Positions 5,663-10,959 of a stretch of DNA of 10,959 nucleotides are shown one piece after another; the first letter of the stretch is position 1; every line of letters begins with the position of its first letter. The notes under the pieces are model-generated. The model made no database searches. It was not told the DNA's origin and saw nothing but the letters and a program-made list of their open reading frames with translations. The DNA is taken from assembly GCA_037439685.1 (NCBI GenBank), contig JBBIVO010000054.1, positions 1 to 10,959 of the forward strand, in the 5' to 3' direction. This DNA is from JAGTRB01 sp037439685. Its GTDB lineage: Archaea; Thermoproteota; Bathyarchaeia; TCS64. The translations under genes were made by a program, and so were the position numbers.

Positions 5663-5926
5663 ATGGCTCCGAGGATTAAGGAGGAATGGATCCCGAGGGG
5701 GATTCTCTCCGCATGTGAGTGTTTCAGCTGTGAGTACAAGCTCACACATAGGCTGAGGGGGGATAAGGTATACGTGCTTTGTAAAAACCCCTGTAATTTT
5801 AAGCCCATGGCGGGCGAGGTTAAACCAGCCGTAAGGGGAATACCAGACATCGAGAAATCATCAGGCTTAGAGGCTCAGGCGAGGAGGAGAGAACACCGCC
5901 TTTCAGGTATGAGGGATTATATCTGA
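5663..5926 (+). CDS. Small cysteine-rich protein, possible zinc ribbon
   Basis: A predicted basic protein of 87 residues, not matched to a named family. Cysteines at 18, 20, 23, 40 and 44 (CECFSC, then LCKNPC after a KLTHRLRGDKVYV strand) look like a metal-binding knuckle pair, such as a zinc ribbon, with the hydrophobic strand between them as in ribbon folds. The C-terminal third is charged and has RRREHR. The upstream TATA box at the right distance supports expression from ATG 5663. No ribosome binding site precedes the ATG; the GGAGGA at 5681-5686 lies inside the gene and leads only to a ten-codon frame. Codon use is less GC-rich than in the neighbours. It could be a chance frame, but the cysteine spacing argues for a real gene. 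Confidence 0.5.
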   Translation: MAPRIKEEWIPRGILSACECFSCEYKLTHRLRGDKVYVLCKNPCNFKPMAGEVKPAVRGIPDIEKSSGLEAQARRREHRLSGMRDYI

Positions 5927-6031
5927 AGGAATATATCCGAGACCTCTTACGCCCCCCTCCATTAGGGCCGCCGCTTAGGAGTATGGCTATCTAGGGGCGG
6001 GTTCAAAACCCTGACTTTCAACAGCCTGGTC

Positions 6032-6478
6032 TCAGATCCTAGCCGGCATCTGCCTCCAGGTTCTAAGGGTCTCATACCATAGGATTATCGTTGGGACGAC
6101 GCCCATCATGAGGGCGGCAACGGAGTAGCGGGAGAGGGTTAGGGGAAACTGGGCTATGTAGGTGAGGAGCATGGAGGTCATGAGGACGGCGTAGAAGAGG
6201 TATCTGGGGAGCATGAGGCCCCCTAGGGTGACGAAGTGGCGCAGGACCCCAACCTTCACCTCCCTCACAAGCCTGTATTCGCCCCTCACGCCCTCCACCA
6301 GGCCGAACTCCTCAAGCTTGTTCAGGTGGTAGGCCGCCACGCTTGGGCTGCTGAACCTCAGCGCCCGCTGTACCTCCCTAACCCCGATGGAAGGCCTCTT
6401 ACTCCTCAGGAGGTATATGTAGACGAGGAGGGTCTTACCCTTGAGCTCGGACTCTATCTGGAGTTCATCCCTCTTCAA
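6032..6478 (-). CDS. Membrane-anchored winged-helix transcriptional regulator
   Basis: A 148-residue protein with a DNA-binding domain and a membrane part. Residues 15-72 form a winged helix of the archaeal ArsR/MarR-like type: a first helix GKTLLVYIYLLRSKRPS, then GVREVQRALRF, a recognition helix SPSVAAYHLNKLEEFGLV and a wing ending GEYRLV. Two hydrophobic helices follow, about 92-111 and 118-138, joined by a short loop, with a basic C-terminus. Such proteins probably bind DNA while held at the membrane and may sense envelope or redox state; no ligand site is visible. The start is TTG 6478, 14 bases after the stop of the SPOUT gene, so the two are likely cotranscribed. No in-frame ATG is near, so the TTG start is the best candidate. 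The target genes are unknown. Confidence 0.8.
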   Translation of the reverse strand: MKRDELQIESELKGKTLLVYIYLLRSKRPSIGVREVQRALRFSSPSVAAYHLNKLEEFGLVEGVRGEYRLVREVKVGVLRHFVTLGGLMLPRYLFYAVLMTSMLLTYIAQFPLTLSRYSVAALMMGVVPTIILWYETLRTWRQMPARI

Positions 6479-6492
6479 GCCGAGATCAGCCC

Positions 6493-7320
6493 CTAAACCC
6501 CCTCGTGGTCTAGGAGGTTGAGGATGGCTAGGGTCGCGTATATGGCCTCCTCGGTCCTGACGGTCTCACACCCCTGGTCGGGTATCATGTTCAGGTTGAG
6601 GTGGAAGGCCTCTTCAACCCTCCTCCCCTCCCTTGAGAGGAGCTCCTCCAGGCCTTGGCGTGGGGAGCCGAAGGCGACTAGGGCGCTCTTGGACCTGATC
6701 CACCTCTCCTTCAGGCCCTCGGCCACCCTCGGGTAGGGCTCACCCCTCCTGGAGGTTGCGATGGCCAGGTCGAACCCTCCCTCCAGGGTAAGCTCGCCCA
6801 GGGCTCGCCTGGATATGTGAACCTCATATCCCCAATACTCCCTTATCTCCCCCCTCCCCACGAAGATGCCTCGGGGCTCCTCGGTCTCGACGATCCTCAA
6901 GGTGGCCCTCCCACCCTTGGAGGGGGCTCTCCCCGTCGCCTTCACCGGCCTCTCCACCCCCACATAAACCGAGAACGCCCCGCCGTCCTCGTCTTGGACC
7001 ACCCCCTCCCTCAGCTCCCCAACCCTGAGGCTCGAGGATCTATCCTCTAAGGGGTGGTGGGGGGTTCTGAGGGGGGGAAGGACGCCCACGTATCTCAGCT
7101 CAGGCCTCCTCTTGAAGAGCAGCCTCCTGAGGTATTGGGGGGTCTCCATATAGCTCAGGATGAGGCGTATGAGGTGCGCCTCGTCGGGCTGGTCTGGGTA
7201 GATGTATATCTCCTCAACCCTGAATATGGCTGAGGCCCTGGCCACCAGGCCAATGACCCGGGTCTTCTCCCTAAGGTGTTGATGCTCAGAGACGAGGGAT
7301 GCTGGTATGGCTATGGAGAG
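6493..7320 (-). CDS. SPOUT-superfamily RNA methyltransferase (DUF171 / SPOUT1 type), start codon unclear
   Basis: Predicted S-adenosylmethionine-dependent RNA methyltransferase of the trefoil-knot SPOUT class, related to archaeal MTH1-type proteins and human SPOUT1. Seen in order: LSIAIPASLVS and HLREKT (7320-7261), ARASAIFRVEEIYIY, YLRRLLFKRRPELRYVGVLPPL, then TPHHPL, a REGVV motif opening an inserted beta-rich domain, and the C-terminal knot with AFGSPRQGL and NMIPDQGCETVRTEEAIYA, where the cofactor binds. The first standard start codon is GTG 7245, but the 25 codons before it encode the conserved N-terminus, so the protein begins near 7320. No ATG, GTG or TTG occurs in this frame between 7245 and a stop at 7395-7393. 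An ATA at 7314 or another rare start, or a base error, is required. It lies between two genes of the same leftward operon. The RNA target is unknown. Confidence 0.88.
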   Translation of the reverse strand, partial: LSIAIPASLVSEHQHLREKTRVIGLVARASAIFRVEEIYIYPDQPDEAHLIRLILSYMETPQYLRRLLFKRRPELRYVGVLPPLRTPHHPLEDRSSSLRVGELREGVVQDEDGGAFSVYVGVERPVKATGRAPSKGGRATLRIVETEEPRGIFVGRGEIREYWGYEVHISRRALGELTLEGGFDLAIATSRRGEPYPRVAEGLKERWIRSKSALVAFGSPRQGLEELLSREGRRVEEAFHLNLNMIPDQGCETVRTEEAIYATLAILNLLDHEGV

Positions 7321-7336
7321 CCTGGGAGAGAGGCGT

Positions 7337-7804
7337 CTAAGGGCTAAAGCCGGATCCCCCCCTAATCCTTGGCCATGAGGGCCATCCCGTCTTCACATAT
7401 ATCTCCCTGCCCTCCAGGTCCTCCATGACCCATCTTAGGAAGCCCTTGAAGCTCCTGATCCTCCTGAGGTGATGCTCATCCCCCATCCCAAGCCTCGATA
7501 GGCTCCTTATGAACTCCCTCTCCGCCATCTCCTGGGTCTCCCCTCGGATCTTCACATCCTCAACCATATAACCCCTCTCCGCCAGCATCCTCCTCGCCTC
7601 TGAGAGGATGTAGCCATGGCAGGTGCGGATGGGCTCCTCCCTCGACGCCCTGAGGTGGGAGAGGCCCCTCAGGACGATCTCCGCGGCCTCCCTAAGGTAG
7701 AGCTGCTCCCTGAAGGCGTCGCACCTGAAGAGCTGGATCGGAACCTCACCCACGAAGTGCTCCCCCGTCTCCACCCTCCTCAAGACGATGACTACGCCGC
7801 CCAC
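7337..7804 (-). CDS. Conserved-looking protein of unknown function; N-terminus may be frameshifted
   Basis: A 155-residue soluble, mixed alpha/beta protein that I cannot assign. The GVVIVLRRVETGE strand, a helical EQLYLREAAEIVLRGL segment, CHGYILSEARRMLAERGY, a VEDVKIRGETQEMAE segment and a charged tail ending KTGWPSWPRIRGG suggest a compact nucleotide- or nucleic-acid-type fold; an RNase H-like fold is a guess. The standard start is GTG 7804. However, another frame just upstream reads MVVEVDDTRRVRASGRMG from ATG 7865, which has AAGGGTGG 5 bases before it and a TATA box 39 bases upstream. Removing one base from the C4 run at 7812-7815 joins that frame as RMGDLVGGVVIVL. The real gene may therefore be 7865-7337, about 175 residues. 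It is the first gene of the operon with the SPOUT and regulator genes; its stop lies 16 bases before the SPOUT N-terminal codons. Confidence 0.65.
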   Translation of the reverse strand: MGGVVIVLRRVETGEHFVGEVPIQLFRCDAFREQLYLREAAEIVLRGLSHLRASREEPIRTCHGYILSEARRMLAERGYMVEDVKIRGETQEMAEREFIRSLSRLGMGDEHHLRRIRSFKGFLRWVMEDLEGREIYVKTGWPSWPRIRGGSGFSP

Positions 7805-7900
7805 GAGGTCGCCCCATCCTGCCTGACGCCCGCACCCTGCGGGTATCGTCCACCTCGACGACCATCGTGTCCACCCTTGAGATAAGATTAGGGATGGAGG

Positions 7901-7907
7901 CTATAAG
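7901..7907 (-). promoter_or_regulatory. TATA box of the leftward three-gene operon
   Basis: The minus strand reads CTTATAG, centred at 7904. A transcript starting 25-26 bp downstream begins near 7878, just ahead of AAGGGTGG and ATG 7865. The geometry fits the ATG much better than the GTG at 7804. Confidence 0.45.
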
Positions 7908-7960
7908 GGTGAGCACCAAGCCCATAAATGCCGTCGGCTCAACTCGGCACCGAAGAAGCC

Positions 7961-7968
7961 CTATTAAC
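7961..7968 (+). promoter_or_regulatory. Probable TATA box of the maleate isomerase-like gene
   Basis: CTATTAAC lies 31-38 bases before TTG 7999, so the transcript would start near 7990 with a leader of about ten bases containing GATGGG. The divergent spacer 7866-7998 thus carries one promoter for each direction. Confidence 0.45.
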
Positions 7969-7998
7969 CTGCAAGCTGATCATCCATCCTGATGGGTC

Positions 7999-8700
7999 TT
8001 GGCCAGGTTAGGGTTGATAATACCATCCTCGAATACGACGATGGAGCCGGAGTTCTACAGGATCCTCCCGGAGGGCTTCTCGGTCCACACGGCCCGCCTT
8101 AGGCTGGGGATGGTCACCGTCGAAGGCCTGACGAGGATGGAGGAGGGGGTTGAGGAGGAGGCTGAGAAGCTCGCGGACGCCTCGGTGGAGATCATAGGGT
8201 TCGGATGCACCAGTGGAAGCCTCTTCAGGGGGAAGGGGCATGAAGAGATGATAGAGAAGCGGATTCGGAGGGCCTCCGGAGTCCCCGCCGTCGCCACGGC
8301 CGGAGCGGTCATCAGGGCGTTGAGGGCTTTAGGGGTGAGGAGGGTGGCGGTGGCAACCCCCTACATAGAGGAGATAAACATCCTGGAGGAGAGGTTCCTA
8401 ACCCAGAACGGCTTCACGGTGGTGGAGATGAGGGGCCTGGGGATCAGAGACAATCTGGAGATAGGAAGGCTGAGCCGAGGGGATGTCGAGAGGCTCGTCG
8501 AGGGGATGAGGCTGGATGAGGCTGAGGGGATATTCATAAGCTGCACGAACCTTCCCACGGCAGAGGTGATCGGAGAGCTTGAAGAGAGGCTTAGAAGGCC
8601 GGTGATCTCAAGCAATACAGCCACCCTATGGGCCATGCTCAGGGGATGCGGCTCCAACCGGCCTATAAGAGGATACGGCACCCTACTGGAGGTTTTTTAA
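7999..8700 (+). CDS. Maleate cis-trans isomerase / aspartate-glutamate racemase superfamily enzyme
   Basis: A 233-residue cytoplasmic enzyme of the two-cysteine superfamily that includes maleate isomerase, arylmalonate decarboxylase and Asp/Glu racemases. The opening, RLGLIIPSSNTTMEPEFYRILP, is typical of the maleate isomerase branch and forms part of the carboxylate pocket. The two catalytic cysteines are visible at Cys70 (GFGCTSGS) and Cys182 (FISCTNLPT), and VPAVATAGAVIRALRALGVRRVAVATPY is the usual mid-protein strand pair. Family members act on small dicarboxylates or 2-substituted acids without a cofactor. The start is TTG 7999, since an in-frame stop lies at 7990-7992. It is transcribed alone from the divergent promoter, and its last codons overlap a T6 run that may end the transcript. 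The exact substrate (maleate, D/L-Asp, D/L-Glu, hydantoin-like) cannot be told from the sequence. Confidence 0.88.
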   Translation: MARLGLIIPSSNTTMEPEFYRILPEGFSVHTARLRLGMVTVEGLTRMEEGVEEEAEKLADASVEIIGFGCTSGSLFRGKGHEEMIEKRIRRASGVPAVATAGAVIRALRALGVRRVAVATPYIEEINILEERFLTQNGFTVVEMRGLGIRDNLEIGRLSRGDVERLVEGMRLDEAEGIFISCTNLPTAEVIGELEERLRRPVISSNTATLWAMLRGCGSNRPIRGYGTLLEVF

Positions 8701-8707
8701 CATCTTT
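8693..8707 (+). terminator. T-rich terminator at the end of the maleate isomerase-like gene
   Basis: T6 (8693-8698) runs into the stop codon TAA, followed by CATCTTT. Archaeal RNA polymerase terminates at such T-runs without needing a hairpin. Confidence 0.4.
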
Positions 8708-8744
8708 AAAACGGATGGGGAAGCCCTCAGCCTAATCACGCTCT

Positions 8745-8759
8745 CTCCCTGAGAGGGAG
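8745..8759. repeat. Short inverted repeat upstream of the dehydrogenase promoter
   Basis: CTCCCT-GAG-AGGGAG is a perfect 6-bp stem with a 3-base loop, 13 bases before the AT-rich promoter element. It may be an operator or a remnant of upstream termination. No T-run follows it. Confidence 0.35.
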
Positions 8760-8772
8760 CGCATCAATCGAA

Positions 8773-8780
8773 AATTTTAA
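8773..8780 (+). promoter_or_regulatory. TATA box of the diaminopentanoate dehydrogenase-like gene
   Basis: AATTTTAA with CGAAA before it, resembling a TFB recognition element. The transcript should start near 8802, at or just before TTG 8803, so the mRNA would be leaderless or nearly so. Confidence 0.5.
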
Positions 8781-8802
8781 GATGGATGTCGAATCGTAAG
8801 GT

Positions 8803-9858
8803 TTGGAGAGAGGCTTGGATAACAAGATTAGGGTCATAATATATGGTGTAGGGGCGATAGGGGGCAGCATAGCCCGAGCCGCTCTTGAGAAGAAGGGGCT
8901 CGAGGTTGTGGGCGCCGTCGACATATCTAAGGAGAAGGTTGGAAAGGACCTCGGGGAGGTATTGGGGCTCGGGAGAGTCCTCGGCGTCACCGTGACCGAC
9001 GACCCTGAGGGCCTCTTCCGCAGGGTCAAGGCCGATGTGGTCCTACACGCCACCTCCTCCTACCTGAGGGATGTATGCCCACAGCTTGCCTGTTGCATAA
9101 GGGCAGAGATGAGCGTGATCTCCACCTGCGAGGAGCTCTCCTACCCCTACTACAGGTATCCCGAGCTCTCGAGGGAGCTGGATGAGATGGCCAAGGAGTG
9201 TGGAGTCGCCCTACTCGGGACGGGGATAAACCCAGGCTACCTAATGGACACGCTGCCCATCCTCCTCACGGCCCCATGCCAGGAGGTGAAGAGGATAAAG
9301 GTGACGAGGATGATGGACTCCTCTAAGAGGAGGATCCCATACCAGAAGAAGATTGGGACAGGGCTGACGGTTGAGGAGTTCAAGGGGATGATAGAGGAGA
9401 GGAAGATAACGGGCCACGTCGGGCTCGTCGAGTCGATAGCCATGATAGCGGACGCGCTTGGCTGGAGGCTGGACACGATCGAGGAGCTCCCACCGGAGGC
9501 GGTCATAGCCGAGAGGGAGATCGTAACCTCCTACACGACCGTGAAGGCCGGGCAGGTTGCAGGCCTGAAGAGCGTCGCCCACGGGTTAAGGGGAGGAGAG
9601 AGCCTGATAACGCTCGAATTCATATCCCACGCCGATGTCAAGGAGGAGTACGACGCCGTCTCGATAGAGGGAGTCCCGAGCATAAACCAGAAGATATCTG
9701 GAGGGGTTCACGGGGATCTGGGAACCGTTGGGATGGTCCTCAACATGATCCCGAAGGTGCTGAACGCCCAGCCCGGGCTTTGGACCATGAAGGATCTAAC
9801 CCTCCCATCATCAACCCCGGAGGATATGAGGATCTACATCCAGTGGAGAGAGGAATAG
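8803..9858 (+). CDS. 2,4-diaminopentanoate dehydrogenase-like oxidoreductase (DapB-like fold)
   Basis: NAD(P)-dependent oxidoreductase of 351 residues, within the usual range for this family. The N-terminal Rossmann domain shows VIIYGVGAIGGSIAR with its GxGxxG loop and the acidic GAVDIS end of the second strand. After DVVLHATSSYL and the CEELSYP segment comes GTGINPGYLMDTLPI (from residue 139), the hallmark of the diaminopentanoate dehydrogenase group, followed by RIPYQKKIGTGLTVEEF, GHVGLVESIAMIADALGW and a C-terminal GDLGTVGMVLNMIPKV. The clostridial member oxidises 2,4-diaminopentanoate to 2-amino-4-oxopentanoate in ornithine fermentation; other members may use related amino acids. The start is TTG 8803, placed at the predicted transcript start; TTG 8815 is an alternative four codons in. 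Partner aminomutase and thiolase genes are not in the window, so its substrate here is open. Confidence 0.87.
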   Translation: MERGLDNKIRVIIYGVGAIGGSIARAALEKKGLEVVGAVDISKEKVGKDLGEVLGLGRVLGVTVTDDPEGLFRRVKADVVLHATSSYLRDVCPQLACCIRAEMSVISTCEELSYPYYRYPELSRELDEMAKECGVALLGTGINPGYLMDTLPILLTAPCQEVKRIKVTRMMDSSKRRIPYQKKIGTGLTVEEFKGMIEERKITGHVGLVESIAMIADALGWRLDTIEELPPEAVIAEREIVTSYTTVKAGQVAGLKSVAHGLRGGESLITLEFISHADVKEEYDAVSIEGVPSINQKISGGVHGDLGTVGMVLNMIPKVLNAQPGLWTMKDLTLPSSTPEDMRIYIQWREE

Positions 9859-9897
9859 GATACAAGCAAGGAAGATGCACTATAGAAAAGGTCCCTA

Positions 9898-9903
9898 TTT
9901 TTT
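9898..9903 (+). terminator. T6 run after the dehydrogenase gene
   Basis: TTTTTT lies 40 bases past the dehydrogenase stop in an AT-rich convergent spacer (9859-9974), consistent with an archaeal T-run terminator. The other strand has short TTTT tracts in the same spacer that could end the gene coming from the right. Confidence 0.4.
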
Positions 9904-9974
9904 AGGATTAAAAGATATAGGGAAAACCTAGTTTAGGATGTGGAGGGGCTCCGATGTTTCGAAGGCTGTTGCCC

Positions 9975-10925
9975 CTAAACCCCTATCAGGGCCCTTAGGA
10001 GAGCGACAACGGAGGCTTGGAGGGGTTTCGGGATGCCGTCGACCGAGGGCTCCGGCATCCTCGAGACGCTGTCCACGGCCCCAGAGGCGGCTAGGGCTTC
10101 GAGCATAGACACCTCCTGCTCAGGGGTGTGGAGGACCTCCGGCCTCTCCAAGAGGTGGGCGAGGCACGCCTCTATCCCATAGCATCCCCAGTTAGAGACG
10201 GCGGAGGCGACCAGAAGGTCGGCCTCAGAGGCAGCGGCTATCCCCCCTCCACAGGGGCACTGGCAGACCCTGCCATATGGAACTATGTCCTCAACCGCCT
10301 CCCTTATATTTCCCATCCCCACCTCGTTACCTCCGTCCCCAACAGCGAAGGTGGGGATACCCCTCCTCCTGGCCTCCTCGAAGAGGGGCTCCAACCTCGA
10401 GTGGAAGTCGGTGATGTTCATCCCCCTCATGTTGTGGTACTCGCCGAGCCTGTTACACCCAGCCTTCTCGGTCGAGATGACGAGGGAGGGGTTATACATT
10501 TCAAGGATGGCCTCGGCCAGCCCCTCCCCCGACCCTACTGGGAGGCCAAGGATAGAGGCGGTAGAGGCTGCCGAGGGCTCTCCGGGCCTCCCATGATGGG
10601 AGAAGGCCATACCGATCCCCTTAAGGGCGGCCTCCAAGAACCTCACGGAGGGCTCCTCGATCAGGAGAATGGGTTTAGCATCGAATCCGATGGAGAGGGC
10701 CCTGGCCAGGGCCGCAGCCCCGGGTGGGCCATCCGTCTCCTGAACCCCTGGGGGCACGTTGATGAAGCCCGTCGCGATGAGGACCCTCCCCCCAGCCCCG
10801 GCGGCCTCCAGGATCCTCCTCGCGGCAGCCAGGGTCAGGGGCTCAGAGGATAGCATCCGAGCTGCCTCGTAGAGGCCGTAGATTACCCCACGGGCCCTGA
10901 GATCCAGGGTGACGAGCCTATCCAC
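9975..10925 (-). CDS. D-glutamate cyclase-like protein (DUF4392)
   Basis: A protein of at least 316 residues that corresponds to the DUF4392 domain, the C-terminal part of mammalian D-glutamate cyclase, which converts D-glutamate to 5-oxo-D-proline. Seen motifs are ETDGPPGAAALARAL (from residue 63), EKAGCNRLGEYHNMRGMNIT (153-172), TFAVGDGGNEVGMGNIREAV (192-211, a metal- or substrate-site glycine/aspartate cluster) and VSNWGCYGIEA (243-253). The expected order and length of the domain are kept. An added CQCPCGGG (221-228) gives three close cysteines whose role is unclear. The start used is GTG 10925, but the frame stays open to the window edge and the extra residues could be native, so the true start may lie outside. 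It faces the dehydrogenase gene tail to tail, two genes from the racemase-like enzyme. Confidence 0.85.
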   Translation of the reverse strand: MDRLVTLDLRARGVIYGLYEAARMLSSEPLTLAAARRILEAAGAGGRVLIATGFINVPPGVQETDGPPGAAALARALSIGFDAKPILLIEEPSVRFLEAALKGIGMAFSHHGRPGEPSAASTASILGLPVGSGEGLAEAILEMYNPSLVISTEKAGCNRLGEYHNMRGMNITDFHSRLEPLFEEARRRGIPTFAVGDGGNEVGMGNIREAVEDIVPYGRVCQCPCGGGIAAASEADLLVASAVSNWGCYGIEACLAHLLERPEVLHTPEQEVSMLEALAASGAVDSVSRMPEPSVDGIPKPLQASVVALLRALIGV

Positions 10926-10959
10926 CCCCTCCCCGACATGCTCGGCTCTCCTTAGAGAC

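Noticed and set aside
5681..5688. A strong GGAGGA followed at once by ATG at 5686, suggesting another gene start.
   Set aside because: The spacing is too short and the frame stops after ten codons. The bases are simply Lys-Glu-Glu codons of the cysteine-rich gene.
5554..5850. A 98-residue minus-strand frame opposite the cysteine-rich gene.
   Set aside because: It lies over the promoter and gene on the plus strand, and its composition looks like a shadow of that gene.
5999..6011. GGGTTCAAAACCC resembles the T-arm of a tRNA.
   Set aside because: The flanking stem pairs for only three bases, and no matching acceptor or anticodon arm lies upstream at the right distance on this strand.
10128..10853. 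A long plus-strand open frame of 241 codons opposite the DUF4392 gene.
   Set aside because: Its product is glycine- and proline-rich, without motifs, and the opposite strand carries all the conserved DUF4392 motifs. Long antisense frames are common in GC-rich DNA.
1..10959. Search for CRISPR repeats, transposase genes, toxin-antitoxin pairs, phage or defence genes.
   Set aside because: No regularly spaced repeats, terminal inverted repeats, integrase or transposase motifs, or nuclease/NTPase defence motifs were seen on either strand.

Overview
This window looks like part of a draft scaffold (three N runs) from an archaeon, probably a thermophile of the TACK/Thermoproteota side. The reasons are archaeal TATA boxes about 25 bp upstream of likely transcript starts, frequent AGG arginine and ATA isoleucine codons, GTG and TTG starts, a four-gene (gamma-delta-alpha-beta) 2-oxoacid:ferredoxin oxidoreductase operon, and an archaeal-type SPOUT RNA methyltransferase. 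The lineage is an inference from these features; no rRNA or tRNA is present to test it.

Layout. 1-923 (+): 3' part of a bifunctional NAD(P)HX repair enzyme. 924-1083: a spacer with a strong hairpin and the promoter of the next operon. 1084-3947 (+): porG-porD-porA-porB, tightly packed, with assembly gaps in porG (two) and porB (one). 4018-4908 (+): PfkB-family sugar/nucleoside kinase. 4898-5176 (-): small two-helix membrane protein, tail to tail with the kinase. 5177-5662: an AT-rich noncoding stretch, unlike the GC-rich surroundings, holding tandem hairpins, TTTAAA-type repeats, a palindrome and promoters. 5663-5926 (+): small cysteine-rich protein. 7865-6032 (-): a leftward operon of an unrecognised conserved-looking protein, a SPOUT (DUF171-type) RNA methyltransferase and a winged-helix regulator with two membrane helices. 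7999-8700 (+): maleate isomerase / Asp-Glu racemase superfamily enzyme. 8803-9858 (+): 2,4-diaminopentanoate dehydrogenase-like enzyme. 9975-10925 (-): D-glutamate cyclase-like (DUF4392) protein, convergent with it.

How they fit. The por operon should encode a complete ferredoxin-linked, TPP-dependent oxidoreductase acting on pyruvate or another 2-oxoacid, with sequence departures from the usual pyruvate enzymes at several conserved places. The right-hand end groups three enzymes whose families handle acidic or diamino amino acids, including D-forms, which hints at a small amino-acid catabolic locus. No defence system, transposon, CRISPR array or phage gene was seen.

Quality notes. The gap at 1440-1451 is almost certainly spurious: the same 7 bases flank it, and merging them restores the reading frame and the family motif. 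The porB gap is about 9 bases too long. The SPOUT gene has no ATG, GTG or TTG ahead of its conserved N-terminus, and the gene before it may carry a one-base frameshift near its start.
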